64,000 nt of DNA from Verrucomicrobiota bacterium (GTDB taxonomy: Bacteria; Verrucomicrobiota; Verrucomicrobiia; Chthoniobacterales; Chthoniobacteraceae), in contig VFJQ01000029.1 in the NCBI GenBank assembly GCA_009885995.1, forward strand, positions 17,503 through 81,502, read 5' to 3'. Shown here piece after piece: positions 17,827 through 25,877 of this stretch. The position numbers and the translations under genes were made by a program. Within the stretch, counting starts at the first letter, position 1; each line of letters begins with the position of its first letter. Below the pieces are notes generated by a model that was given only the letters and a program-made list of their open reading frames with translations, made no database searches and was not told the origin of the DNA.

Positions 17827-18665
17827 TTTGGATGCTTATCTTCCTCGCCGCCGCCGCGCTCGTCTGCGCGCAGACTCCCGACTTCCGCCGCAGCCGCTCG
17901 TCGCGCGGCATGGACTTCTCCAACCCGCGTGGCGACCAACACTCCGGCGACACGCCCACTTGGGAAAATCCTCCGGGCTTTGAAAAAGATGTCTTCACCT
18001 TCGTCCGCATCCGCTACGGCAGCGGCGGGCGCGGCTATGGACGGCGCAGCGGCGGCGGGTGGGCGACCGATTATCCGGACGCCGACCTGAACCTCGCGTG
18101 GCGGCTCCAGCAGATGACTTCGATGAAGGTCGATCCGAACGGCAAGGTGCTCGAGATCACCGATCCCGAGCTCTTCCGCTATCCGTGGATCTACATCGTC
18201 GAGCCCGGCGCTCTCGCCTTCAGCGACGAGGAAGTGCCTATCCTCCGCCGTTACCTGCTCAATGGCGGCTTCCTCATGGTCGATGACTTTTGGGGCGAGC
18301 GGGAGTGGGATAATTTTCACGACGAAATCAAACGCGTTTTCCCCGACCGCGACCTCTTCGACATCCCGCGCTCGCACCCAGTCTTCCACTGCGTCTTCCC
18401 GCTGCCCGAGGATCTGAACCTGCAATGCCCTGCGATCGGCTACGCGATGAACGGCATCACCGCCGAGCGCCCCGATGCGCAGGAGGCGCACTTCCGCGGC
18501 ATCAATGACGACAAGGGCCGGCTGTGCGTGATCGTCTGCCACAACACGGACAACGGCGACGGCTGGGAGCGCGAAGGCGAGGACCACCACTACTTCAAGG
18601 AGTTCTCCGAGAAGAAAGCCTACCCACTCGGGATCAATATCATCTTCTACGCGATGACGCACTGA
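17817..18665 (+). CDS. DUF4159 family exported protein
   Basis: 282 residues. The signal peptide is MTRVWMLIFLAAAALVCAQ. The core contains FTFVRIRYGS, WATDYPDADLNLAWRLQQMT, LRRYLLNGGFLMVDDFWGE and HPVFHCVFPLPEDL, characteristic of DUF4159, a gatase-like domain usually found in MoxR/DUF58 clusters. The start at 17817 lies in the right arm of a dispersed repeat. The same frame is open back to an ATG at 17634 that overlaps the upstream stop, so the original start may have been there before the repeat entered. MoxR follows 19 bases downstream. Confidence 0.8.
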   Translation: MTRVWMLIFLAAAALVCAQTPDFRRSRSSRGMDFSNPRGDQHSGDTPTWENPPGFEKDVFTFVRIRYGSGGRGYGRRSGGGWATDYPDADLNLAWRLQQMTSMKVDPNGKVLEITDPELFRYPWIYIVEPGALAFSDEEVPILRRYLLNGGFLMVDDFWGEREWDNFHDEIKRVFPDRDLFDIPRSHPVFHCVFPLPEDLNLQCPAIGYAMNGITAERPDAQEAHFRGINDDKGRLCVIVCHNTDNGDGWEREGEDHHYFKEFSEKKAYPLGINIIFYAMTH

Positions 18666-18684
18666 GCGCGCCGCACCGTTTTTC

Positions 18685-19686
18685 ATGACCACCACGCCAC
18701 CACCCATCCCGAACAGCGACCACGAAACCTTCGAGCAGTTGCAAGCGGCCCGACCGCGCATCCTCGCGGAGCTGGGCAAGGCGATCGTCGGGCAGCACGA
18801 GGTGATCGAGCAAATCCTCATCGCGCTGATGGCGGGCGGGCATTGCCTCATCACGGGTGCGCCGGGGTTGGCGAAGACGCTGCTCGTGAAGTCGATCGCG
18901 CAGATCTTTCACCTCGAGTTCCGCCGCATCCAATTCACGCCGGACCTCATGCCGCCGGATATTACCGGGGTGGAGATTTTGCAGGAGACGGACGCCGGGC
19001 GCGCGCTCACGTTCGTGCCGGGGCCGATCTTCGGGAACATGGTCCTCGCCGACGAAATCAACCGCACGCCGCCGAAGACGCAGGCCGCGCTGCTCGAGGC
19101 GATGCAGGAGCACCAAGTCACCGCGAGCGGGCGACGGTATGCGCTGCCGGAGCCGTTCTTCGTGCTCGCGACGCAAAACCCGATCGAGATGGAAGGCACG
19201 TATCCGCTGCCCGAGGCGCAGCTCGACCGGTTCATGTTCAACGTGGTGATCGACTACCTGCCCGAGGCGGATGAAGTCGCCGTCGTGCAGCGCACCACCG
19301 CCGGTGCAGGCGAGACGATCGAGCCACTGCTCAGCGGGGAGGACGTGCTGCGCTTCCACGCGCTCGTGCGGCAGGTGCCGGTCGCGGAAGACCTCGTGCG
19401 CTTCGCCGTGCGGATCGCCGCGGCGACGCGTCCGCGGCAGGCGGGCTCGCCGGCATTCGTAAACGATTGGGTGAGCTGGGGCGCCGGCACGCGCGCGGCG
19501 CAATACCTCACGCTCGGCGCAAAGGCGCGCGTGCTCCTGCAAGGCCGCTCGCACGTCACGCGCGAAGACATCACCGCGCTCGCTGGGCCAGTGCTGCGGC
19601 ATCGCGTGCTCGTGAACTACCGCGCGGAAGCGGAAGGCGTGAGCGTGGGGAAGGTCATCGAGCGGGTGCTCGAAACCGTGAAATGA
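18685..19686 (+). CDS. MoxR family AAA+ ATPase
   Basis: 333 residues, normal MoxR length. Walker A is GAPGLAKT and Walker B is MVLADEINRTPPKTQAALLE. Sensor and arginine-finger regions (FFVLATQNPIEMEGTYPLPE, AQLDRFMFN) are intact. MoxR proteins act as chaperone-like ATPases that mature partner proteins, usually with a DUF58 protein encoded next. Here the usual next gene is missing: a short frame and then a DNA-repair-type gene follow. Confidence 0.9.
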   Translation: MTTTPPPIPNSDHETFEQLQAARPRILAELGKAIVGQHEVIEQILIALMAGGHCLITGAPGLAKTLLVKSIAQIFHLEFRRIQFTPDLMPPDITGVEILQETDAGRALTFVPGPIFGNMVLADEINRTPPKTQAALLEAMQEHQVTASGRRYALPEPFFVLATQNPIEMEGTYPLPEAQLDRFMFNVVIDYLPEADEVAVVQRTTAGAGETIEPLLSGEDVLRFHALVRQVPVAEDLVRFAVRIAAATRPRQAGSPAFVNDWVSWGAGTRAAQYLTLGAKARVLLQGRSHVTREDITALAGPVLRHRVLVNYRAEAEGVSVGKVIERVLETVK

Positions 19687-19715
19687 GCACGCTGTCCGAT
19701 GATCTCCTTTGTTGA
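19683..19715 (+). pseudogene. Possible remnant of a DUF58 gene start
   Basis: A 10-codon frame (MSTLSDDLLC, then stop) begins with an ATG overlapping the moxR stop, the normal coupling for a DUF58 gene, and its first residues resemble a DUF58 N-terminus. It breaks off where the uracil-DNA-glycosylase-like gene begins. This could equally be a leader peptide or chance. Confidence 0.25.
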
Positions 19716-20328
19716 TGTTCCGAAACTGCTGGGGAGCGCGCCTGCCACAGCGGTTCGCCACAGCGGTCTGAATCTTCCGCACATCGCGCCGCTGACGACG
19801 TTCGTCGAAGAACTGCGAGCGGAGAGAGGCGAGGATTATCAGATTCCATACTTCGACCCGTGGGACGGCGGCATCGCTGCACGCATCCTTTTCCTGCTTG
19901 AAGCTCCCGGAGCGAAAGCGGTGGTTTCGGGATTCATCTCGCGCAACAACCCTGACGAGACGGCAAAGAACTTTCACGAATTGAACTTCGAGGCAGGTAT
20001 CCCGCGTGAAGACACCGTAACGTGGAACATCGTGCCGTGGTATATCGGCAGCGAGACGCGGATTCGTCCTGCCGGAAAGGCGGACATTCGTGAGGGACTG
20101 CCGGTGCTCGCGCACTTGCTCGCTCTGCTCCCGAGGCTGAGGGCTGTGGTGCTCATCGGAGGGAAGGCGCATCAGGCTGAACCCCATGTCCGGGGTCTGT
20201 GTCCAGAACATGGGGTCTTTCTCTCGCCGCACCCGAGCCCGCTTTTCGTTAATCATGTGCCAGAGAATCGGGCCAAAATTCTCGTCGCGCTCCAAGCGGT
20301 GAAAACTTACGTGGACGGCCTCGTATGA
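19699..20328 (+). CDS. Uracil-DNA glycosylase superfamily-like protein
   Basis: 209 residues. ILFLLEAPGAKAV resembles motif 1 (GEAPG) of UDG families 4/5, and LSPHPSPLFVNH resembles the HPSP motif 2, with TVTWNIVPWYIG in between. It probably excises uracil or related lesions, or is a non-catalytic relative. It is moderately lower in GC than moxR and lies where a DUF58 gene would be expected, so it may be an insertion. A small hairpin (ACCCCATGT at 20181 and ACATGGGGT at 20208) sits in frame between the motifs. Confidence 0.6.
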   Translation: MISFVDVPKLLGSAPATAVRHSGLNLPHIAPLTTFVEELRAERGEDYQIPYFDPWDGGIAARILFLLEAPGAKAVVSGFISRNNPDETAKNFHELNFEAGIPREDTVTWNIVPWYIGSETRIRPAGKADIREGLPVLAHLLALLPRLRAVVLIGGKAHQAEPHVRGLCPEHGVFLSPHPSPLFVNHVPENRAKILVALQAVKTYVDGLV

Positions 20329-21317
20329 TTCGAAGTAGCCCGCCGGCTCTACCCATTGCTCTCTGCCTGCTCGCCGCTCTCTGCCTCGTCGCTTCGGCAG
20401 AGCCGCAGCCGATCGATCCTGGCGACTGGAAGACTCATCGTAAGGAACTGCGCGCGGAGTGGGAGAAGGTGCTGGGAAAATTTCCCGCGACGAAAGCGCC
20501 GCTCAATGTGCAGCGCGAAACCGTCGAGCACTTCCCGGCTTACACCCGGCAGAAGGTCAGCTACGCGATCGAGGACGGCGTGCGTGAGGACGCGGTGCTC
20601 TTCGTGCCGAAGCCTGTGCCCGCGAAGGCGCCGGCAGTGGTCGTCTTCCACCCGACGCTCAAGGCGCACTACGCGCAGGTCGCGGGTTACGACACGTCGG
20701 TGCCGGACAAGTTGATGGGCCCGCATCTCGCCGAGCGTGGCTACATCGTCGTGTGCCCGCGCAACTTCGCCTTCGACGACGGCGCGGACTACAAGGGCAA
20801 CACCGCGAAGATGCAGGCGCGGCATCCCGACTGGCTCGGCATCACGCGCATGACTTGGGATGGAATCCGCGCGGTCGATTTCCTCGAGAGCCTGCCGAAC
20901 GTGGACCGCGCGCGCATCGGCGCGATCGGCCACTCGCTCGGCGCGAAGGAGGCGCTGTATGCGGCGGCGTTCGATGAGCGCGTGAAGGCGGCGGTGTCGT
21001 GCGAAGGCGGCGTCGGCCTCGCGCTGAGCAACTGGCACGACGTCTGGTATCTCGGGCCGCGCATCAAGGAGCCGGGCTTCGCGCGCGATCACCACGAACT
21101 GCTCGCGCTCGCCGCGCCGTGCGCGTTCCTGCTCATCGGCGGCGGCTCGGCGGATGGCGATCCGAGCGTGCCGTATCTCGAGGCCGCGCGACTGGTCTAT
21201 CGCGCGCTCGGCGCGGAGAAAGACCTACGCTTCCTCAACCACGGTCAGGGCCACAAGTATCCGCCGGAGGCGCGCAAGGTCGCGGAGGAGTTTCTCGACG
21301 AGGTTCTGCGGCGGTAA
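20325..21317 (+). CDS. Secreted alpha/beta hydrolase (dienelactone/acetylxylan-esterase-like)
   Basis: 330 residues with signal peptide (MIRSSPPALPIALCLLAALC). The nucleophile elbow is GHSLGAKEA (Ser204) and a C-terminal GQGHKYPPEA supplies the likely catalytic His. PAVVVFHPTLKAHY and YIVVCPRNFAF form the preceding strands. It probably hydrolyses esters outside the cytoplasm; the substrate is unknown. Its ATG overlaps the TGA of the upstream gene. Confidence 0.75.
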   Translation: MIRSSPPALPIALCLLAALCLVASAEPQPIDPGDWKTHRKELRAEWEKVLGKFPATKAPLNVQRETVEHFPAYTRQKVSYAIEDGVREDAVLFVPKPVPAKAPAVVVFHPTLKAHYAQVAGYDTSVPDKLMGPHLAERGYIVVCPRNFAFDDGADYKGNTAKMQARHPDWLGITRMTWDGIRAVDFLESLPNVDRARIGAIGHSLGAKEALYAAAFDERVKAAVSCEGGVGLALSNWHDVWYLGPRIKEPGFARDHHELLALAAPCAFLLIGGGSADGDPSVPYLEAARLVYRALGAEKDLRFLNHGQGHKYPPEARKVAEEFLDEVLRR

Positions 21318-21601
21318 GTGGCTCCCGCCGCCCCCGGCGGGGGACAGCCTACCTAACAAAACACCCGAAACACAAACTTTCGGACACGCCCGAAAAGTCG
21401 GGCCAGCTCCCGCCGGCTTTACCCCGCCCTCCGCCCCCCGGAACCGCCGCACAACCCCGCCGAACCGCGGAACGCCGGCCCGAGCCATCGCGCACTCGCC
21501 CCGAATCGCATAAACCCGCGCATATCCCGGGCGAATTGGCCTTGGCGCGTCTCCCCTTTTGTCGGAAAAGCCTCTCTGTCCCATGAACCCGTCGCCGTTT
21601 T
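21318..21601. other. Host intergenic DNA left of the prophage
   Basis: No convincing gene. It has short GC-rich inverted sequences just after the hydrolase stop (CCCGCC / GGCGGG) that might end transcription. The prophage target duplication GTTTT is at 21597-21601. Confidence 0.6.
21597..21601. repeat. Target-site duplication, left copy
   Basis: GTTTT here and at 63303-63307 flank the element. Five bases is the length made by Mu-type transposition. Confidence 0.65.
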
Positions 21602-21751
21602 TGAGTTGCGGCAGATGGTCTGTGAACGGGGAACTACGCTTCAATAACGCGCAAATGCTTCATCCGTCGAAGCATACACCCCACGGAGCCAGAGCGGACT
21701 CCTCCGAGACAGATTGGGCCTGAACTTCCCGAAACGCAAACGTATGGGAAC
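21602..21751. promoter_or_regulatory. Prophage left end with transposase-site candidates
   Basis: GTGAACG lies at 21622-21628 and CGTATGGGAACG at 21741-21752, that is 21 and 145 bases from the end for the AAC-containing hexamers. This is like the L1/L2 spacing in phage Mu. An additional GGGAAC overlaps the first site. Confidence 0.6.
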
Positions 21752-22038
21752 GCCTTCCGGCCTTCCGCGGCGCTCTTGCAGCGGGTCTGCATTGAGCTTA
21801 CAGCCCCGCTGCAAACACAACGCGATGGAGACGCCGAACCTTGACCCTTAAGCTGGGAATCCGCCCAGGACGAAGCCTCCAAGTGGCTCGGCTCACTTGC
21901 GCTCGGTCGTGATCTCTTTGGCCAGGTCGTCGATCTGAGCTCGAAAGGCGACTCGCTTCCCTTCACCGGCGACTTCCGCCGCATGGTGCTCGAAGCCGTC
22001 CGTCGCAAGCTCGTGAAGCGCCGCGCCAAGGAGATCAT
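21634..22038 (-). CDS. Uncertain last gene of the early operon
   Basis: The ATG at 22038 has a strong Shine-Dalgarno sequence (GGAGG five bases upstream) and overlaps the formyltransferase stop by ATGA, as its operon neighbours do. However, the product (134 aa, rich in Ser and Arg) does not look like a normal protein. A second minus frame ending DDLAKEITTERK (stop at 21893) and a plus frame ending VKRRAKEIILPP (stop at 22051) both look more protein-like but lack starts. A frameshifted or decayed gene is likely. Confidence 0.3.
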   Translation of the reverse strand: MISLARRFTSLRRTASSTMRRKSPVKGSESPFELRSTTWPKRSRPSASEPSHLEASSWADSQLKGQGSASPSRCVCSGAVSSMQTRCKSAAEGRKAFPYVCVSGSSGPICLGGVRSGSVGCMLRRMKHLRVIEA

Positions 22039-22697
22039 ACTGCCTCCGTAAAACGCTCCGGCACCACCTGCCAGCGGCTCGTGCCGATCTGCGGCACGTC
22101 AGGACGCCACAGCGGCGGCACACCATCCAGCGCCGGCTCCCACGTCGCCAGCGCGGTGTCTTGAGGCACAGCCCGCACGATCCCCCGCTCCAGCTCCGCA
22201 AAGACCTGCCCAAACAGCCGCAGCCCCATCGGCGCCAGCTCGCGCGCCCACAGCTCGCGCGCATCGTCGCCCGGCCGGATCGGGCAGAAGTCCTGCGCCG
22301 CGACCGGCCCGCCATCGACCACGTCATTGAGCCAGAAGACCGACCCGCCCGTCACCGCCTCGCCGAACCGCAGCGCCCACTCGATCGCCGACCGCCCGCG
22401 GTGCCGCGGCAAGAGGCTCGGATGATACCCCAGCGCGCCCAGCTCCGCCCGCGCTCGGGTCTTCGCGGAGAGGTAAGTGTGGCAATGCGCCGCGACGATC
22501 AGATCCACGCCCGGCGGCATCATCGCCGCCGTGAGCGCCCGCGCCTCCTGCACCGCCAGCCCGCGATTCAGCGCCCCGATCCGCAGCTTGTCCTCGCCGC
22601 CTGGGCAGAAGACGGCTGCGACATCCCAGCCACGCGCGACGACCATATCGAGCACGTCGCGCCCGAACCGCTTCTGCCCCGCGATCACGAGGCGCAT
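22035..22697 (-). CDS. Formyltransferase-fold protein
   Basis: 220 residues with the N-terminal formyltransferase fold: GYHPSLLPRHRGRSAIEWAL, then a conserved Asp in FWLNDVVDGGPVAAQ. His92 and Asp128 have the same 36-residue spacing as His108 and Asp144 of E. coli GAR transformylase. The usual catalytic Asn two residues before the His is Gly90, so chemistry may differ. It lacks the C-terminal tRNA-binding domain of methionyl-tRNA formyltransferase. It overlaps the ABC-GNAT gene by 13 bases. The substrate could be an amino group on a nucleotide, sugar or tRNA; none is proven. Confidence 0.75.
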   Translation of the reverse strand: MRLVIAGQKRFGRDVLDMVVARGWDVAAVFCPGGEDKLRIGALNRGLAVQEARALTAAMMPPGVDLIVAAHCHTYLSAKTRARAELGALGYHPSLLPRHRGRSAIEWALRFGEAVTGGSVFWLNDVVDGGPVAAQDFCPIRPGDDARELWARELAPMGLRLFGQVFAELERGIVRAVPQDTALATWEPALDGVPPLWRPDVPQIGTSRWQVVPERFTEAV

Positions 22698-23836
22698 GCT
22701 GCCTCCTCTCCCACGTAGCGAAAGCCCTGCACCGCGCGGAAGTGCCCGCCATAGCCGGTCTTCGGGATCGCGTTCAGCTTCGTCCCGTGCCGCAGCGCCG
22801 ACTTACGCAGGCTCGCCTCGCTCTTCTTCCGGTTCGCCCCGCACAGCGACGCCGACACCTGCCGCCACTTCGGATCGCGTCGCAGCGCCGCCGCGAGCCC
22901 CGGATGGCTCGTGTGAAACAGCGTCGGCACCTTCGCGCCCCACTTGTTCCCGCCTTCGAGCTGCCGCTGGCACACCGCGTTGAGGAATCGCATCCCGACC
23001 CCGCAGCCCTGCCACTCCGGCATCACCACCAGCCGGCACGCCCGCATGTGCCCGATGTCGAGCCGCGGCGACACCGCCACATGGCACACCGGCGCACCGT
23101 TCACCGTCCCGAGATAGCAAGTCGCCGCGATCATCCGTCCGAGTTTCAGATAATGATGCGGCTCAAAAGCCGGCCAGTGCCGCCAGTCGGTTTGCCACAG
23201 CTCCAGCTCGATCGGCGGGCGTCGCCGAAGACACCGGCCCACGAAGCGGCCGGTTGCTGTGTCGAAGATCCAGTCGGGTTTCAGCCACGCCAGCACATCG
23301 TAGTGGCACGAGAGTAAGACCGCACGCCCCTGCGTCCGGCGCCACGCCTTCGCAAACGCCAGCGAGCCCACCCGCGCGATCTGCCGATCGATCACACTCG
23401 TCCACTCATCCACGACCGCGACGGCCGGCGCCGCGCAAAGCAACCGCGCCAGCCCCGCGCGAAACTGCTCGCCATTGCTGAGCACCGCAAACGGCCGCAG
23501 CCAGCTCGGCACGCTCCCGAGCCCCACCGCCGTCAGCGCCGCCGGCACCTCATCGAACGGCCGCCCCGGCGCGATCGCCTCGATGATCGGCGCATCCGCC
23601 GGCCAGCCCGCGCGCAGATCCACGACCGCGTCCGCACCGAACAGCGCGCGCCCGATCGACGTCTTCCCCGAGCCGCTCGGTCCGACCACCACTCCGATCT
23701 GCCACTCGCGATCCTCGATCGGCAACTCCGCCCGCAGCCGAAACTCCGCCCCGCTCTCCACGTTGAAGAGCGACTTCACCCGCGCGGCCCGATACGTCTC
23801 CGCCTCCGCACAGCGGTGGTGAATATCGATCGTCAT
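22685..23836 (-). CDS. Soluble ABC-type ATPase fused to GNAT acyltransferase
   Basis: 383 residues from MTIDIHHRCA. The N-terminal half is an ABC ATPase: Walker A GPSGSGKTS (52-60), signature-like LSNGEQ (119-124), Walker B VAVVDEWTS (139-147) and H-loop His178 in LLSCHYDV. There are no membrane segments, so it is not a transporter subunit. The C-terminal half is GNAT-like: YLGTVNGAPVCHVAVSP, LVVMPEWQGCGVGMRFLNAV (acyl-CoA loop about 274-280). The start overlaps the preceding stop by ATGA. GNAT-fold proteins include Mom of phage Mu, which alters adenine, so a DNA-modifying role is possible but only inferred. Confidence 0.75.
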   Translation of the reverse strand: MTIDIHHRCAEAETYRAARVKSLFNVESGAEFRLRAELPIEDREWQIGVVVGPSGSGKTSIGRALFGADAVVDLRAGWPADAPIIEAIAPGRPFDEVPAALTAVGLGSVPSWLRPFAVLSNGEQFRAGLARLLCAAPAVAVVDEWTSVIDRQIARVGSLAFAKAWRRTQGRAVLLSCHYDVLAWLKPDWIFDTATGRFVGRCLRRRPPIELELWQTDWRHWPAFEPHHYLKLGRMIAATCYLGTVNGAPVCHVAVSPRLDIGHMRACRLVVMPEWQGCGVGMRFLNAVCQRQLEGGNKWGAKVPTLFHTSHPGLAAALRRDPKWRQVSASLCGANRKKSEASLRKSALRHGTKLNAIPKTGYGGHFRAVQGFRYVGEEAACAS

Positions 23837-24144
23837 ACCGTCACCACGCGCACGGTCAGCCCGCGCTTCTTGAGCTGCTCGAACTTCCGACGCTGATCCG
23901 CCTCGTCCGCACAGACGACGATCAGCCCATACTGCTGGCGATAGTTGAAAGGCTTCGCCGCCTTCTTGGTTGGTTTCATCGCCGCCACGATCGCACGCCA
24001 CACCGCCGGATTTTGCGGATGCCACCACGCTTTTTGCAGCGCCCGCGCCGCGATCCGCGCGATCGTCGAAGGCGCGCAATCGCACCACGCCGCGATGTCT
24101 TCCAGCGTCAGCTCCTCGCCCGGCACGCGCCGCACCGCGAGCAC
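23833..24144 (-). CDS. HTH protein upstream of the ABC-GNAT gene
   Basis: At least 103 residues from a GTG at 24144; the frame is open further upstream but has no ATG. LTLEDIAAWCDCAPSTIARI looks like a sigma-factor-type helix-turn-helix, followed by a basic linker and a small alpha/beta tail (YGLIVVCADEADQRRKFEQL). It could recruit the ABC-GNAT protein to DNA. Its stop overlaps the next start. Confidence 0.5.
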   Translation of the reverse strand: MLAVRRVPGEELTLEDIAAWCDCAPSTIARIAARALQKAWWHPQNPAVWRAIVAAMKPTKKAAKPFNYRQQYGLIVVCADEADQRRKFEQLKKRGLTVRVVTV

Positions 24145-24182
24145 CGCCAGCCCGAGATCGATCCGCTCGTTTCTCCGCCCGC

Positions 24183-24536
24183 TCAGCCGTGCGCATCGGC
24201 GTCTCCTCGCACTTGCCGGCCATGTCTCACCCGATCGATCTCGATGGCCCGCCGGCGCATCTCGTCCGATTGGCTCAGCAGAGAGTTCCGCGCATGCTCG
24301 ATCTCCGAGAGCGTCGCCTCCATCGTCAGCCGATAGCCATTCTGGCCGGAGATCACATCGCCGCGGCTCCCATTCGCCAGCCGGCGCGTGTAGCGATCAT
24401 CGAAGCCGAGCGCCTTCTCGATCTCACCCGCCGTCTGCCACTCGCGCCCGCGCAGCCACGCCGTCAACTGCGTCAGGTCGCACGCCAGATCCCGCTTCCG
24501 CGGCCGGGTGAAAAGCTCTGGCTGCTCCGCACTCAT
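24183..24536 (-). CDS. Early phage protein, 117 aa, possible winged helix
   Basis: Starts MSAEQPELFTRP; the ATG overlaps the upstream stop (ATGA). The segment LTAWLRGREWQTAGEIEKAL and RRLANGSRGDVISGQNGYRL resembles a winged-helix domain. A C-terminal helix ends in ARNSLLSQSDEMRRRAIEID. Probably a DNA-binding accessory protein; not assigned to a family. Confidence 0.5.
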   Translation of the reverse strand: MSAEQPELFTRPRKRDLACDLTQLTAWLRGREWQTAGEIEKALGFDDRYTRRLANGSRGDVISGQNGYRLTMEATLSEIEHARNSLLSQSDEMRRRAIEIDRVRHGRQVRGDADAHG

Positions 24537-25210
24537 CAGAAAGGAATGTCCTCCGTCTCCCGCACCTCGAACCGCGGCATCGTCGCCGGCTCGGCCGCGT
24601 CGTGCTCTTCGCACAGCGCCAGCCGGCGCAGCGTCCCCAGCATCACCAGCAGATCTTCATACCGCGCCATCTTCATCGTCACCTCCAGCGGCGAGACCCG
24701 ATGGCAATTCAGCGCCGCGCACAGCGCCGCGTCCACCGCATCCGCATCGAGCCCGAACAGCGCGCTGCACACCGCTTGCAAGAGCACCTCCTTCGTCCGC
24801 CAGCGCCGCTTCGCCTCCTTCTTCACGGCCACGATCACCTTCTCCAGGTGCGCATCTCCGAGCGTCTCATAAGTCACGCACCGCCCGCCCAGCTTCCCGC
24901 CCCGGTTCATCATCGACACGATCTGCTCCACCAGCGCCGGCCCCTCGCCCATCGCATCGAGCACATGCCCGATGAAGACCCGGTGCCGCGTCGCCGCCAT
25001 CCGGAGCTGCGCGAGCTGCGCGTCCGCGTTCCCCGGCTGCGTGATCGCGAGGCACGCCCCCTTCCACTTGTCGAAATGCCCGTTGTTCCAGCAGGTGTGC
25101 GACTCCGGCAAGCCGAGCTGCGCGTGCATCGCCTTCCGGTCCGCCTCCGGCTCCCGCTTGCGCACCCCGCTCCACAGCCGCCAGTAAAAAGTATTCTGCG
25201 CCGCGGTCAT
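24536..25210 (-). CDS. Early phage protein, 224 aa, unknown
   Basis: MTAAQNTFYWRLWSGVRKRE begins a helical N-terminal half (about 1-90) that faintly recalls GemA-like proteins of Mu phages (FYWRLW..., LGLPESHTCWNNGHFDKWKG). The C-terminal half has GKLGGRCVTYETLGDAHLEK and RRWRTKEVLLQAVCSALFGL. It ends in an acidic tail. ATGA overlaps on both sides fix its place in the early operon. The GemA link is weak. Confidence 0.5.
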   Translation of the reverse strand: MTAAQNTFYWRLWSGVRKREPEADRKAMHAQLGLPESHTCWNNGHFDKWKGACLAITQPGNADAQLAQLRMAATRHRVFIGHVLDAMGEGPALVEQIVSMMNRGGKLGGRCVTYETLGDAHLEKVIVAVKKEAKRRWRTKEVLLQAVCSALFGLDADAVDAALCAALNCHRVSPLEVTMKMARYEDLLVMLGTLRRLALCEEHDAAEPATMPRFEVRETEDIPF

Positions 25211-25434
25211 AGCGTCTGCGCCCACTCCTTGAGTTTGCGCACCCGCTCGCGCGAAGCCTCGATCTCCTCCGGCGTCGCCTCGCGCACGCGCCGCTGGGCA
25301 CGCTCCGCCTCCCAACCCCGCAGCCAGGCCGCGCGCTGCTCGGGGCTGCGGCGCGCGCAGGCCGTCGCGTCGTGCCCGTGTGCAAAGGCCAGCCGCCCGT
25401 CGTTGTAAGCCTGCTCTTCGCGCCGCGCGCTCAT
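25207..25434 (-). CDS. Rmf/CrpP-like small protein
   Basis: 75 residues. The core AYNDGRLAFAHGHDATACAR and QRAAWLRGWEAERAQRRV matches the pattern of ribosome modulation factor / CrpP proteins (GxxAxxxG...C...RxxWLxGW). Such proteins bind ribosomes or act as small phage-borne factors. A ribosome-hibernation role in phage-infected cells is only an inference. Confidence 0.55.
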   Translation of the reverse strand: MSARREEQAYNDGRLAFAHGHDATACARRSPEQRAAWLRGWEAERAQRRVREATPEEIEASRERVRKLKEWAQTL

Positions 25435-25877
25435 CGTCCGCCCTCCGCATCGTCCGAGATCTTGCGCAGCACCCCGGCCAGCAGCGCCCCCGCCGGCTTC
25501 GGCTCGGCCGCCCCCGCCGGGCCGAGCCGCGTCACGCCCGCCGCATCCGTCTCCGCCACCGGCGGCCTCGGCTTCGCGCTCGCCCGCCGCGCCGCCGCCT
25601 GCCGGCACAGCAGCGCCCGCTCCTCCATCGTCGAAGGATTCATCGCATTGCGCCACAGCAGGCTCCGCTCATCGAACCCGCCCTCGCCCCGTTGCTCGCG
25701 CATCTTCCGCCGGATGTAGCCGATCACCGTCGTCACATCCGCCGCCGTGATCCCGCGCCGCACCAGCTCCATCACATCGTCCTTCCGCGCCGGATCGCAC
25801 GACACCTTCATCTCCGTCGCCGCCACATAGGCATCGTAGATCGCCCGTTGATCCGCCGGCGCGTCCGCCCAAATCAT
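25431..25877 (-). CDS. Early phage protein, 148 aa, unknown
   Basis: Begins MIWADAPADQRAIYDAYVAA. KDDVMELVRRGITAADVTTV and IGYIRRKMREQRGEGGFDER suggest a helical domain that may bind DNA; a Pro/Ala-rich linker and KISDDAEGGR tail follow. It has four-base overlaps with both neighbours. Not recognised. Confidence 0.5.
   Translation of the reverse strand: MIWADAPADQRAIYDAYVAATEMKVSCDPARKDDVMELVRRGITAADVTTVIGYIRRKMREQRGEGGFDERSLLWRNAMNPSTMEERALLCRQAAARRASAKPRPPVAETDAAGVTRLGPAGAAEPKPAGALLAGVLRKISDDAEGGR

Noticed and set aside
21842..22051. Plus-strand gene ending in RAKEIILPP
   Set aside because: Reads like protein but has no usable start and a stop directly upstream; kept only as part of the ambiguous-region finding.
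24536..25210. Firm call as GemA
   Set aside because: Only weak similarity in the N-terminal half; not enough for a name.
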